Of a stretch of DNA of 64,000 bases, positions 31,816 through 42,529 are shown piece by piece; position 1 is the stretch's first letter; each line of letters opens with the position of its first letter. The DNA is from Incurvaria masculella (lineage: Eukaryota; Arthropoda; Insecta; Lepidoptera; Incurvariidae), in assembly GCA_946894095.1 (NCBI GenBank), contig OX335660.1, positions 13,273,001 through 13,337,000 on the forward strand. Direction: 5' to 3'. The position numbers and the translations under genes were made by a program. The notes below the pieces were generated by a model that had not been told where the DNA came from, did no database searches, and was given only the letters and a program-made list of their open reading frames with translations.

Positions 31816-32481
31816 ACAGGACCTGGGGCTGAATCGGCGTAAGATGTAAGAAAATATTCGATAATTTCTTTACCAATCAGAAGTGGATGCCACATATTCT
31901 ACCCAATAAGAACGCAGAAGGTATGGCGACATAAACGATCCTGATTGGTTCAGAATTGATCGAATCCCCGGTTAGGCTTAAGTTTGGTAAGAAGTCGGAC
32001 TAAGGGCTCAGCAGCGGGAGCACAAACGCCACGATACGGCTATCTCGATAAATAAATGTGTTTTCGTTTCGCTTATCGTGAGAGCCGAAACAAGAAAGAT
32101 AGTCATTTATCAATCCATACAGCCGTATCGTTGCGTTTGCCTTCTGCTGCTGGAATCCCTCAGCGTATTTGTAGAAAAAGTCCTTCCGCCCTACATTATA
32201 TGTGCAGGTATCGACTAACTTTATGATCCAAATATGCCAATCCCTGATTATAAAATCCTAAACAAGTGTCCATTACATATTTTTGAACGATGACGTTCAG
32301 CGTACTGTTGCGTGAGCCGAGTCAAGGTGGCGTTGGACAAAATGACACGGCGACTGGCACACTCTGACCTTCCACTGGCGAATTCCTCAAACCCAACGAT
32401 ACCGCATTGGTATTGCTCGTAAATCTGTTTGAGTATGATGTGGATAAAGAAACGTTATGAAGCCAACAAGAACTGTCAACG
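31816..32481. other. Unassigned sequence with short inverted repeat
   Basis: Contains an inverted pair around 32000-32160 (acgccacgatacggctatct versus agccgtatcgttgcgtttgc), suggesting a small foldback. No gene recognised. Confidence 0.45.
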
Positions 32482-32861
32482 TTAGGAGGATAATAAGGTG
32501 ATCGAGTTCCATACAATGGTTCTTGCCTGATTCCTCACTCAAATTAAGAAATATGTTTCTGAAATTTTGCACATTAAATAAATCAACTGAGGGCTACGTT
32601 CGTACGTTTTGATATTTTTGATAACATAACTCATATCCATGTTACACGCCCTTAAACATTTTCATACACATCTTTAGAGGCTTATATCATAGATATATAA
32701 GAGAAGTTATCAACAAAATCAAAACGTACAGCCGTAGCTCTTGGTAAATTTATTTAATGTGCAAAATGTCAGAAATATATTTCTTAATTTTAATGAGAAA
32801 TCAACCACGACCCATTGTATGGAACTCGATCACCTTTTAGCGGAATTTATTATCCTCTTAA
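32482..32861. mobile_element. Foldback element (copy 2), 380 bp
   Basis: ttaggaggataataaggtga ... ccatacaatgg on the left and ccattgtatggaactcgatc ... attatcctctta on the right are inverted. Inner parts are also inverted (gtacgttttgat / atcaaaacgtac), so nearly the whole element is palindromic. Confidence 0.85.
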
Positions 32862-33034
32862 ACGATTATAACCTCGCTGTAAATGTTTACATAATTTAAA
32901 ATTATTTAACCAAAGTCGTGAACACAGTTATACTGTTTTTTTCTGATAAAAACAAACATTGCGAAAGTTCACACACATTTAATGGAACCAGGAGGAATGA
33001 GTTGAGTAAAATATTAGTTTTATGGAACTATGGC

Positions 33035-33265
33035 TAATAGTCACGGCTAATGTACTATCACACCGCATTGGAACTAGGTGCCATACCAGGACCTTCTTTT
33101 TATCGCTCGACTACGTTGAGCAAGATGGAAAATACGCACAATGTTCATTGTCGCTTCGACCATCTTTCATAAAATAAAATCAGACAATCCCGGGCGGGAT
33201 TAACCCAACAACGTATGAGTTTTTTCCTCAGCAGCGGTCGTCACCCATTCAGAACCCGACAGCTG
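33035..33265 (-). mobile_element. SINE body fragment
   Basis: Contains aggtgccataccaggacctt, attgtcgcttcgaccatc, cccgggcgggattaaccc and gtcacccattcagaaccc. Diverged and lacking a clean head. Confidence 0.65.
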
Positions 33266-33760
33266 GCTGACAAGTATATTTTGTGACTGAAAGACCACAG
33301 GTCCTTAATGTCTGAGAACTTGGTATGGGAAATTATGCCGTTGTTCGAGATAAATCTCACATTACGATATCGATAAAAAATATGGTGCACCTATACTGTC
33401 GCCCAAGTATGTCAAACGTGTGGGTCAATTTGACAAAAGAATATGGCGAATCGGATGCGACCTCATTGGCTACGATCTAACAGTAGGCGACAGAAACAGG
33501 AAATCCCTATCCGATTTCCGACCATCCGCACTTGATATTTTGGATACAACATTGCCGTTATTACATTCATTAGAACGATGCTCAACATCTATGAAGCATT
33601 GTTACCAAAACATGAAAATAATCAGACAATCTGGTCTGGCATTCGTCTGGAGCAGGATTTGAACCTGTTACCTTTAGAACTTCAGATCAAAACGGAAGGA
33701 GATGTACCTCTAATGCGCCTACTATGAGACCTGCTATATCTAATTTTCTAAAACTACCAA
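33266..33760. other. Unassigned sequence with tRNA-like scrap at 33640
   Basis: The block ggcattcgtctggagcagga (33638-33657) recurs diverged at 34875 in a tRNA-like element. The frame 33420-33662 has no domain. Confidence 0.35.
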
Positions 33761-33799
33761 CCCATCTTAAAGGTACAGATCAAACGCAAACATACTCGC

Positions 33800-34015
33800 A
33801 GACGCATTGGAGGGTTTGTGTGGGTGAACTTCATTCGGGCAGGTGAACTGCGAACGCATTTCGGGAGCATATAGGCGCGCGGTGGCGATGTTTTCACTGG
33901 GTGGCAGTCGACGCGCGACGCCAGCTTCCCATACGATTCTATGCACACGTCCACACGGGGGGGGGGGGGGGGTCGCAATAACAACATGCCACTTCTCCTT
34001 TTTTATTCTCTTCTG
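33800..34015 (-). repeat. Dispersed repeat (aaacatcgccaccgcgcg family), minus copy
   Basis: Related to 41003-41200 and 55430-55670 on the opposite strand. Shared pieces are ggagggt.tgtgtgggtgaact, cgcgcggtggcgatgtt and catgccacttctcc. It contains a run of 17 G at 33956-33972. Confidence 0.65.
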
Positions 34016-34304
34016 TGTTTGGAACCATCTACATTGCTTAGATTTCTACACTGCGTGCGACAGACTTGAGCGCTAGTGTAGGACCGTCATGGCGCAGCGA
34101 GCAAGTACGAAATCCTTTTAAGGGTTCGCGTTTCGGTTACCTATTCCGACAAATAAGGAAGGTGCCAAATCGGGCTCCGGCCATTGATCCCGTTCGAGAC
34201 GCATTGAAAATTATTTAAAGCCTTTTATTAAACTAATTTGAAATGTAACCGTGTATGTTGTAACCTTTCAATCGTTGAGAAAATATATTGAATATCATAC
34301 ATTG

Positions 34305-34700
34305 TTTTTTTTTTTTTTTTTTTTATGTGACTGGACATGATGGCTAATTCCACACCTTCTGTCATGGTATTAGCCCAACACACCACATGGGAACTAGGTG
34401 CCATGCCAGGACCTTTCCTTATATTGCTCGGCTACATTGAACTGGATGGAAAACACGGACAATTTTCATTGCCGCTTCGACCATCGTTCATTCAATGCGA
34501 TGGTACCAACCCGGGCGGGATTAACCCTACCACCTAGTAAGTAAGGAAGGGGACCTACAGTTTAACGTGGAATCCGAACCACGGCCAGCCTCTCTCAACG
34601 GTCTAATGGTCACCCATCCAAGACCAGACCGGACCCAGCGTTGCTTAACTTCGGAGAGCGATCGCCGAAGTGTCGCGCCACTGGGCCACTGAGGCTGACA
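34305..34700 (-). mobile_element. Chimeric tRNA/5S SINE, full copy 2
   Basis: Poly-T 34305-34324 marks the tail. Minus strand from 34700: tgtcagcctc, A-box-like tggcccagtggc (about 34678-34690), the 5S-like segment 34664-34609 (CCGAAGTTAAGCAAC and CTTGGATGGGTGACC), B-box-like ggttcggattcc (about 34568-34580), then the body. It is closely similar to 14523-14906 and 54417-54802. Confidence 0.9.
34609..34664 (-). other. 5S rRNA-like internal promoter segment in SINE
   Basis: Two 15-nt blocks (CCGAAGTTAAGCAAC and CTTGGATGGGTGACC), spaced as in insect 5S rRNA, correspond to its internal control region. The 5S ends are absent, so this is not a 5S gene. Confidence 0.85.
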
Positions 34701-34874
34701 AATTAATGACAAATTGTAATGTAATATTATGTTTCAATTACATCTTTTTTTCCCCCCTAAAACACTTGTTCTAACTGTTTTAAAAGTTATTTTGTATGCT
34801 TTGAGGCTCAAGGAAATATACTTTGAAGCATTGTAACCTGATTTTGAAAATAATCAAAACATTTAGCTCTGGAC

Positions 34875-34950
34875 ATTCGTGGGAAGCAGGATTCGAACTT
34901 GCGAACTTTACATGTCCACTGCTCTACCGCCGAGCTATCCAGACAATTAC
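34875..34950 (-). repeat. tRNA-like element
   Basis: Minus strand: gtctggaTAGCTCggcggtaGAGCa (acceptor 5' strand plus D arm), a possible anticodon arm with GTA, GTTCGAATCC (B box), then after ~12 extra bases tccagag, which pairs with tctgga. The extra bases and weak T stem make a functional tRNA-Tyr unlikely. Tyr genes also usually carry an intron. Probably a tRNA-derived repeat. Confidence 0.45.
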
Positions 34951-37069
34951 GTCGGCCAACGAATTTTTCGATTATATTCGGATCGTACTATTTGTTCTGT
35001 AGTGTATAATTCTATCGGACTATACATTTTCGGTGGCAAAACATTGATGTTGCTTTTATTCACCTCTGTTGACCATCCTTCGACCATAAATCGACACAGG
35101 CCTAATTCATCTTAGTTTTAAATGAGATAATTTATAAGATGATTAACGTGTTTGATACAAAAATTAGTAAAACAGACTATAAGCAAGAATAATGTTGTAG
35201 GAGTTTATACATCTAAATACAACTGATGCTAATTTAGCCCACACAAAAATATGAACGGAAAATATTAAGTAGGTATCTGTCATGCTAACAAATTGAACCA
35301 TTCGAGAAAAACTTATATTTAACTATTTAAAACAAGTATTATCACATATACTAACTCTCAATTTATTTATTTCGTCTAAACATATAACAATATTGATAAC
35401 ACAATATAACAAACGCAGGTGATTTTTTTTTATTTTACCGACCTAACTGAAACGTCAAAAAACTAAAATGTTGATATGAAGCTACAAATGCTATTAATGC
35501 GAAACACTAATTTTAGCTGCATTCAAAATACCATAATCACCATATTTTCGGGGTCTTTAACCTTTGGAACCTATGATCGGATGAGAAGAAAATTAAATCA
35601 ACGCAATTTAAAGTTATTCAATATCCTATAACCTGGGAGTCTTCAAGCGTTGTTTGAGTAAGCTCGATATCTCAGCCATAGTCCGCAAACCCGCTGGCAT
35701 GGCGCCTTGGCGTTTCGCGAGGCGAGGTGTTTTTGGCTTTTCTCAGCACCTTTGGTCCTCAGCACAGCCACCCATACCGGTTTTTCATAAAAAAAACAAG
35801 GCCAAAACCTATAAATGTCTGTACATACGGCACGTTTGATAACCTCCTTTTGAAGTCGGTTCAAAACGGTACCGCACATGCGCTCCTGCATACCCATCAG
35901 AGACTACAGTTATCGACTAAGCGAAGCTCCGACGTTACCTTCAATCAAATCCACACGGCACAAAGCCGGCGACGCGGTGCGGCGCGCGGCATTGGAAGTC
36001 ACACGCGGAAATTATTACCATCGATTGAATTCACATAGAACGCGTAATTTTGCAATAAGGTCAACGTGTCCACATTCTTGACGGTATCGCGTCGGACGAG
36101 GATAAGTTTATCGGCGACCTCTGAGACTTTACGAGTCCCGCGTCGGAAAACTACGAGAACAACCACGCGAGAAGAACACGGCGCGATTTCAACATGTTTC
36201 CGAGACGAGCCAAAGGAAAGTAATTAATCAAAAGCGGGAAGCGTGGAAATTTATTGCGCTTCGGAAATATTTACATACTATATAGAAGCAGATATTTTGA
36301 GGGCACGGAAGCGGCCATGACCAGAGAAACGTGTGTTCTCACGGTTCCATATCAGGAGTAGATTTTTCCATGCGCCATTGATATTCTCTGTTGTCAGATG
36401 TACATTGGGCAACAGACCAAAGCGCCGGAAATGAGCTCAAGCAAAAGATGAACAGACAAAATATGTTCGACTTCACTTTTAAGGGGGACTATAAATACAA
36501 TAACTGTTTAAAGCATCTATTATTCAACTGTGTTGCAACCCTACGAAAAAACCTAGGAAGACTTCACAACTTCGTTCATTTTGTCTTTCAAACGGAAACG
36601 GTAAGTTTATTCTATCTTCCATTTGTACGCTACAATTACGGTGAAATACGGTGTATGTTGTATTAAAATCAAGCTGGAAAGGCGCATGAATAGAATCAAA
36701 AAGTAAAAAAAAAACACCAAAAAATAGAAAACAAATGTCATGTATTCTAACGAATATTTATGGATTCAATCTTGAAATAAAGCGTCAGGTGGAAGTCTAA
36801 TTGGATGCGTGAGAACACGCCATAATCGATAGACGCCTAAATGACGGTTTGTCTGTTTACAAGCAGACCCACCCACGAAAGTGTGAGGTTGACAGCGACC
36901 TCGATCGTCAGGTGCCAAAAGCTCACTGCCCCACTTTCTCGGGGTAAAATTTTAGCACTCTGATCTCTCGGATCCATTGTATTTAAATTCACAACAACCA
37001 GAGTGTCCCAAAACACAACGGACTACAGAATGAACGGGTTTGGCGTTTCGGGGTCAAAGCCCCTAGTCC
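34951..37069. other. Repeat-derived and unassigned DNA
   Basis: No gene recognised. At 35833-35868 gataacctccttttgaagtc ggtt resembles a very common lepidopteran repeat end. The frames at 35643-35897 and 35727-36038 overlap on both strands and carry no domain. The GC-rich part at 35940-36130 is unassigned. Confidence 0.35.
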
Positions 37070-37672
37070 GACTTGTCACCTAAATTAGCGTTTACGGAAC
37101 TTCGACAAACGTCAAATCGTACGTTTACGTTTTACGTAAAAACGACAAAGCCATACAAGTTTTGCTACTTAATCAGTGGTTTAACTTCTTCAAGCTTTGT
37201 TTTTCTTTCACTTAATTTATTTTCTTTATTGCTGCTGTCCACTCAATCAAATGCAACAATTTTGTTGCTTATTTATTGTATTCTGTTGTTATTCTTTATT
37301 GTAATCTTATTAATTTTAATTTTCTTTGCTATTTTTATATTGAAATATTTGTTTTGTGTATTTTGTTCATTTTAAATTATGCTAGCACATGCTGTGCTTA
37401 CTACTTGTGGGATAAGCTATTGTTAATATACATGTTGTTCTTGTTTTTAATGTGATTGAATCCTGTATGTAAGCCAATAAATGAATATATAAAAGCTGTC
37501 AAAATCAAAATCGGACTACCGATTTGTATAAAACGTCAATGAATTTACAACGGCGATGAGTAAACTGTCAAATCAAACTCAGACTCGCAAATGTTAGTTC
37601 GCTTAACGCCCACTGCGCGCGCTCTTAATTCTCCATATATTTGAAAACGCTAGTCGATTGACTCGATTGTTT
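37070..37672. mobile_element. TCACCTAAATT-family MITE with a retroelement inserted
   Basis: gtcacctaaattagcgttta at the left and aaaacgctagtcgattgact at the right are diverged family ends. In the middle, 37199-37495 is T-rich sequence ending ccaataaatgaatatataaa, like the polyadenylated 3' UTR of a LINE. aagct occurs on both sides as a possible target duplication. Confidence 0.65.
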
Positions 37673-37674
37673 AT

Positions 37675-37816
37675 TTTGCTGGTATAACAACAAATAGGTA
37701 AAATAAAATAATAATAAAAATTCAAAGGGGGCCTCATACAAAAAACATGATTTTTTCAGTGTTGATGGTACGGAACCCTTCGTGTGCGAGTCCAACTCGC
37801 CCTTGGCCTGTTTTTA
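37675..37816 (-). repeat. Partial GTGCGAGTCGGACTCGCAC repeat
   Basis: ataacaacaaataggtaaaa ... ggtacggaacccttcgtgtg, cgagtccaactcgcccttgg. The GGAC-tract half is missing. Confidence 0.75.
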
Positions 37817-39066
37817 GGTAAGTTTATTTTCACTCAAAAATGTGAACCACAAAGGCATTATTAAAGCAGCCAATAATGAAGCCGTCTTCAATTTTTTTGT
37901 TTTTCATTAAGGCGGGTCCGTAAGAATTCGTTTTACGTACGTTTGGATATCATTAGAAATCATTCGAAAACTAAAATGCCGATTTATTTGATTTTTGGTA
38001 GCTAACCTTAGTCAGTCAATATCTGTGTCTGCACGTTGTTTATTCGAAATATTCATCTTGCGTCTAACAACTGCATAAAAAAAGTATGTAAGATCGGAGA
38101 TTTTTATATTGCTTATACCTAAACTCACTTTAGATTTTTCGGAAAAACGTCAACAACAAAATCTAATTTCTAAACTACGTTTGCATTGGAAGCTTCGCTA
38201 ACTGGCCCATCTCAAAGAAGGAAATGAATGTTTAGGTTCGCATTAGAGCAATACAAAACCGGCTAACCTTTTCTCATAAACTTCGACGCATGGGTGGCCG
38301 TAGGAGACTGTTAAATTACCTGAAACAAGACAAAACAACACATCAATCAAAAGATTATGCAACAAGATAAACAACAAATTAAATTCAAATCAACTGCGGA
38401 AAGCCATAAGAGGAATCGTGAATCGGCGAGATGTTGACACATATCTCAAATCTCTACAAGGAACGATTAATCAGCGATCGCTAATATCTGTATCGAACGC
38501 AACGACACAAGAGTTGATCGACTGCCGAGCGAGTCGATCAACTGGTTCACGTAGGGGCGTTGCATCAGATCCATCGGCTATCGGTGGATATAATAATGAT
38601 GTTATTGTAACATCGTTGAGTCGATGCGGACAACGACCGGGACCATTGTTTCCAAAGGAATCACGATTAATCATGACTTTGAATGCGTACCACTTTCAGC
38701 AATTTAGACTCGTTCGGTGATTGAGATTGATACTACATAGATACATAACGCCGCCGCTTCCCGGGAGCCCACCCCAGCGATTATAAAGCGCCCTAAGTTA
38801 TGGTCGCAGTTCAATGTTCTTTTATTACGGATCTATTATGGGGGTTTACCATGGTACATAAACTCAAGGGGTGAACAGGGAAGTGAGTTAATCAATCTGA
38901 CGTTTAGTTCGTTGCATTTTATACCATGCTGAATTTGAGTTCATATAGCTGAAAAACACACCATTTGATGGCATGGTACGAAATACAACTATACATACGT
39001 CAGATTTAATCACTCACTTGCCTGGTCACCTGGCGAGTTAATTTACCATAATACCGTTGCTAATAG
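37817..39066. other. Unassigned DNA
   Basis: 37905-38180 has motifs of the TTAA GAACGGCCCGTAAGC MITE family in diverged form (gtccgtaagaattcg; aatatctgtgtctgcacg). The frame 38418-38720 (+) with overlapping minus frame has no domain. No gene recognised. Confidence 0.35.
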
Positions 39067-39560
39067 TCACAGCATTTTCAAATACTTTTGCCCTGCGAAT
39101 TTCTTCTGTCATGCATTGTCACTCGTTCACTCTTCACCACCCTGGTGAAGTCACAGCATTTTCAAACACTTTTGCTCTGCGAATTTCTTGTTATTCATTG
39201 TCACTCTTTCACTCTTCACCACCCTGGTGAAGTCACAGCATTTTCAAACACTTTTGCTCTGCGAATTTCTTGTTATTCATTGTCACTCTTTCACTCTTCA
39301 CCACCCTGGTGAAGTCACAGCATTTTCAAACACTTTTGCTCTGCGAATTTCTTGTTATTCATTGTCACTCTTTCACTCTTCACCACCCTGGTGAAGTCAC
39401 AGCATTTTCAAACACTTTTGCTCGGCGAATTTCTTCTGTCATGCATTGTCACTCGTTCACTCTTCACCACCCTGGTGAAGTCACAGCATTTTCAAACACT
39501 TTTGCTCTGCGAATTTCTTCTGTCATACATTGTCACTCGCTCGCTCTTCGCGACCAAACC
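39067..39560. repeat. 82-bp minisatellite, about six units
   Basis: The unit contains tcacagcattttcaaacact, tttgctctgcgaatttctt and ttcaccaccctggtgaa (itself a near palindrome). Period 82 bp (e.g. 39188, 39270, 39352). Inner units are nearly identical. Outer units carry ctgtcatgcattg variants and are a few bases longer. Open frames run through it because of the repeat. Confidence 0.95.
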
Positions 39561-39772
39561 ATCTTAATGTAACCTTATTTTTTTATTTTTTTTATTTTTT
39601 TAATAAGGTAAACCAACAGCGTATATACAAATAAATTTAGAAAAAGCTTATGTCTATGAGTAACGCCAATAACAGGTTTACACGAAGTATCCATGAGCGT
39701 GTTTGAGAAATCCCTTCATTATACAAGATGTTACAGAAACTTGAAGAATAGGCTGTACTCATGCTGTACTCA

Positions 39773-40057
39773 TTTTTAGGGTTCCGTACCCAAAGGGTGA
39801 AAACGGAACCCTATTACTAAGCCTCCGATGTCCGTCCGTCCGTCTGTCACAGGGATGTATCTCATGAACCGTAACAGGTAGGAAGCTGACATTTTCACAG
39901 ATTATGTATTTCTTTTGCCGCTATAACAACAAATAGGTAACATTATAAAATAATAATAATTAGAGGGGGGGCCCATACAAAAAACGTGTTTTTTTTTTGT
40001 AAATCTTGTGGTACGGAACCCTTCGTGTGCGAGTCCGACTCGCACTTGGCCAGTTTT
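39773..40057 (-). repeat. GTGCGAGTCGGACTCGCAC repeat family copy
   Basis: agggttccgtacccaaaggg ... gtccgtccgtccgtctgtc, atctcatgaaccgtaacagg ... cgagtccgactcgcacttgg and ccagttttt. Near full length. Confidence 0.88.
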
Positions 40058-40767
40058 TGGAAGAGAAACTGCTTATTACACAAACTGACATTCAGGTGTG
40101 GGGGGTTTTTCGTGGTTCTTTTCATACATTTTGTTGAAGTCCGTTACTAATTTGCATGGGGACCGAGATTATTGTATAAGTTTTGATTTACTTCTTCTCA
40201 TAATGAGTATATTCCTGAAGTTTCTGTAACCTATCTCGATACACCTGTATATTCCCGTCTAGCAAACCCGATCTGCAAATTTTATTTTGCGGGGACGACT
40301 TTTCTTATGAAGTTATTCTACATCAGTATCTTACAACGAATTTTCACTTCCGTAAAAAGCTATGAATTATTTATTATAACCCAAATAGCTGAAACATTTA
40401 ATAAAAACCTTTTTAAGGGCTGGTCCAACCCTGCATTCGACTATCTCAAACTATAGCGGCGAATCCGGTTTCGCTCGGGACAGTACCGAAAATTGGGGAT
40501 AAAAGTGACTCATGTTATTTTCCGGCAACTTAACTGAAGAGAAATGTTGTATATTTAGATAACTTTAATCCTGAACTTTTTTGGTATTTAAACTTTAAAT
40601 TGATTAAAACTTTATTTATCTTATATTGTCAGGGTGACACACACAACCTTCGGAGCATTTGAAACGTGTTTGCCATTCTCCTTCAGATTACTCACCGACG
40701 CACGCCCGAGCTTTCCATTATAAGGGTTATGAACGTAATTTTTTTCTGAGCCTTTATTCCAACTTCT
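40058..40767. other. Unassigned AT-rich DNA
   Basis: No gene, TIR or tandem repeat recognised. Confidence 0.4.
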
Positions 40768-41200
40768 CTAAATTGGCGCTTACGTCACACCGATCGATTA
40801 CCGTTTTTAAATGTATGGAAACATTGAAGACCGCGCGCAGTAGGCGTTAAGCGAACTGACATTTGCGAGTCCGAGTTTGATTTGACAGTTCACTCTTCGT
40901 CGTCGTAAATATCCGTTTTCATAAAAATCGGTATTCAGAGTTTGATTTTGACAGCTCTAAGTAGTAAAACAACAGAATAAGTAGTAAAAGTTTGTATGAT
41001 CACTGAAGAAAAAGGAAGAAGTGGCATGCGGTCGATATCGCGTCTCCACCGTATGGTCAACGTTACCATTATGCTACACAGTCGAAACATCGCCACCGCG
41101 CGCGAATTTGCTCTAAAATGCGTTCGTTAAGTCAAGTTCCCACCCACACATACCCTCCAATACGTCTGCGACTATGTTTGAATGTGGGACGTACGTTTAA
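40768..41200. repeat. TCACCTAAATT MITE remnant followed by dispersed repeat
   Basis: 40768-41000 carries the MITE family interior (ccgatcgattaccgttttt, acatttgcgagtccgagttt, gattttgacagctc). 41003-41200 is the plus copy of the family seen at 55430-55670 (gaagtggcatgcgg, aaacatcgccaccgcgcg, ccctccaatacg). Confidence 0.65.
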
Positions 41201-42259
41201 GGCTCCATATGACGCTAAATCGCACTTAGCTTTGTCTTAATTTCTCAGAGAATATTGAACTAATCATGCTAAAATTGCGTTATATGAAACTTCACTTATA
41301 TCCGCTTAATCTGAATGATTATTGTTCCAATAGCATAACATTGGCCCGATAAATAAAAAATCGCGAAAATAGGTCGATTTTTTCACATTATGCTTTATTT
41401 CTCAGAATTGGTATTAATTACAGTGCTAGTAATCTCACATTATATTTGCATCATGATTTTCAAATTTTTGAATGATTATCGTTGCATTTGGACACAATTT
41501 TTCATTCAAAGCATCAAAAAAATGAATTTTGGACTTACGACAAAATTTCTGAGCACCGTAAAGTATCCCTTTCCCTTTTGTTCTCTTGGCGACTATCTAT
41601 CGCCATTACGGTAGCCTCAGTCCGCTGCGATGTTTCGAAGCGGGCGCACGCCTCTCCGCACGACTCTCCGCACGCGGAGATCGCTTTCGGGATCGCGACA
41701 GTAACAAAGTTCCGAACCAAATTCCTACGAGCATCAGCTGAACTTCATAGATGGCGCTGTATAATTTTCAATCAAATGTTATTGAGGTCTAAAGCCGAAA
41801 TTATTGACACTGGTTAGTAACGTTCGGTTAGCAAGATATAAATAAATAAAAATATCATAAATAAATAAAATATTTGTTATAATATAAAAAAAGTGATGTT
41901 TCCAGGAACCGAACTTCGATATGTGTGGTTCTCAACTTCGCAGCAAAAATACGACACTAAAACCATTGTGCCACGACTGTCGTTACGCAATTATGCTAAA
42001 TTCTCCTTCTCAAGCCTAGCGGGCACTACGAGTATTGGGGCGGCTGCAAATATCCGCCTCCCCGTGGAACGTGCGTCTGCAGTACGTCCATTGCGGACGG
42101 GTCGCAACAGGACAAGTCACATGACCTTGGCAGATAGCTCGGCGGGCGGATTTTTGTAGTTTTTGTCGGCGGCACAGAATAATTAATAACATGAACAGAA
42201 GGAAAACTTCGTGAAAAGAATAAATGACATAAATAATATGTTTTGTTTTGTTGGTTCGT
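41201..42259. other. Unassigned DNA
   Basis: Frames at 41390-41614, 41482-41817 and 41893-42159 lack domains. No gene recognised. Confidence 0.35.
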
Positions 42260-42475
42260 TTTTAGGGTACCGTACCCAAAGGGTGAAAACGAAACCCTAT
42301 TACTAAGCCTCCGCTGTCCGTCCGTCCGTCCGTCTGTCACAGGGCCTTAGGTAGGCAGCTGAAATGTTCACGGAGTGTGTATTTATTTTACCGTTATAAC
42401 AACAAATAGCTAAAATAAAATAAAAATAAAAATTAAAAATATAATAAAATAAAATAAAATAAATTCTATGACGAA
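42260..42475 (-). repeat. GTGCGAGTCGGACTCGCAC repeat, 3' half lost
   Basis: gtaccgtacccaaagggtga ... gtccgtccgtccgtctgtca ... ataacaacaaatagctaaaa, then breaks into an (AAATA)n-like run shortly before the 100-bp satellite. Confidence 0.75.
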
Positions 42476-42529
42476 AAGAAACTCCAATATTAATCTCGGA
42501 GGAACGGTTCAGTTCAATTTCATGTGTTG

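Noticed and set aside
34609..34664. 5S rRNA gene
   Set aside because: Only the internal control region is matched. The 5' and 3' ends of 5S are missing and the block is embedded in a repeated SINE.
39088..39572. Series of overlapping open frames with a repeated FHSSPPW-like peptide
   Set aside because: Product of the 82-bp minisatellite read in several frames. No start context, splice or homology support.
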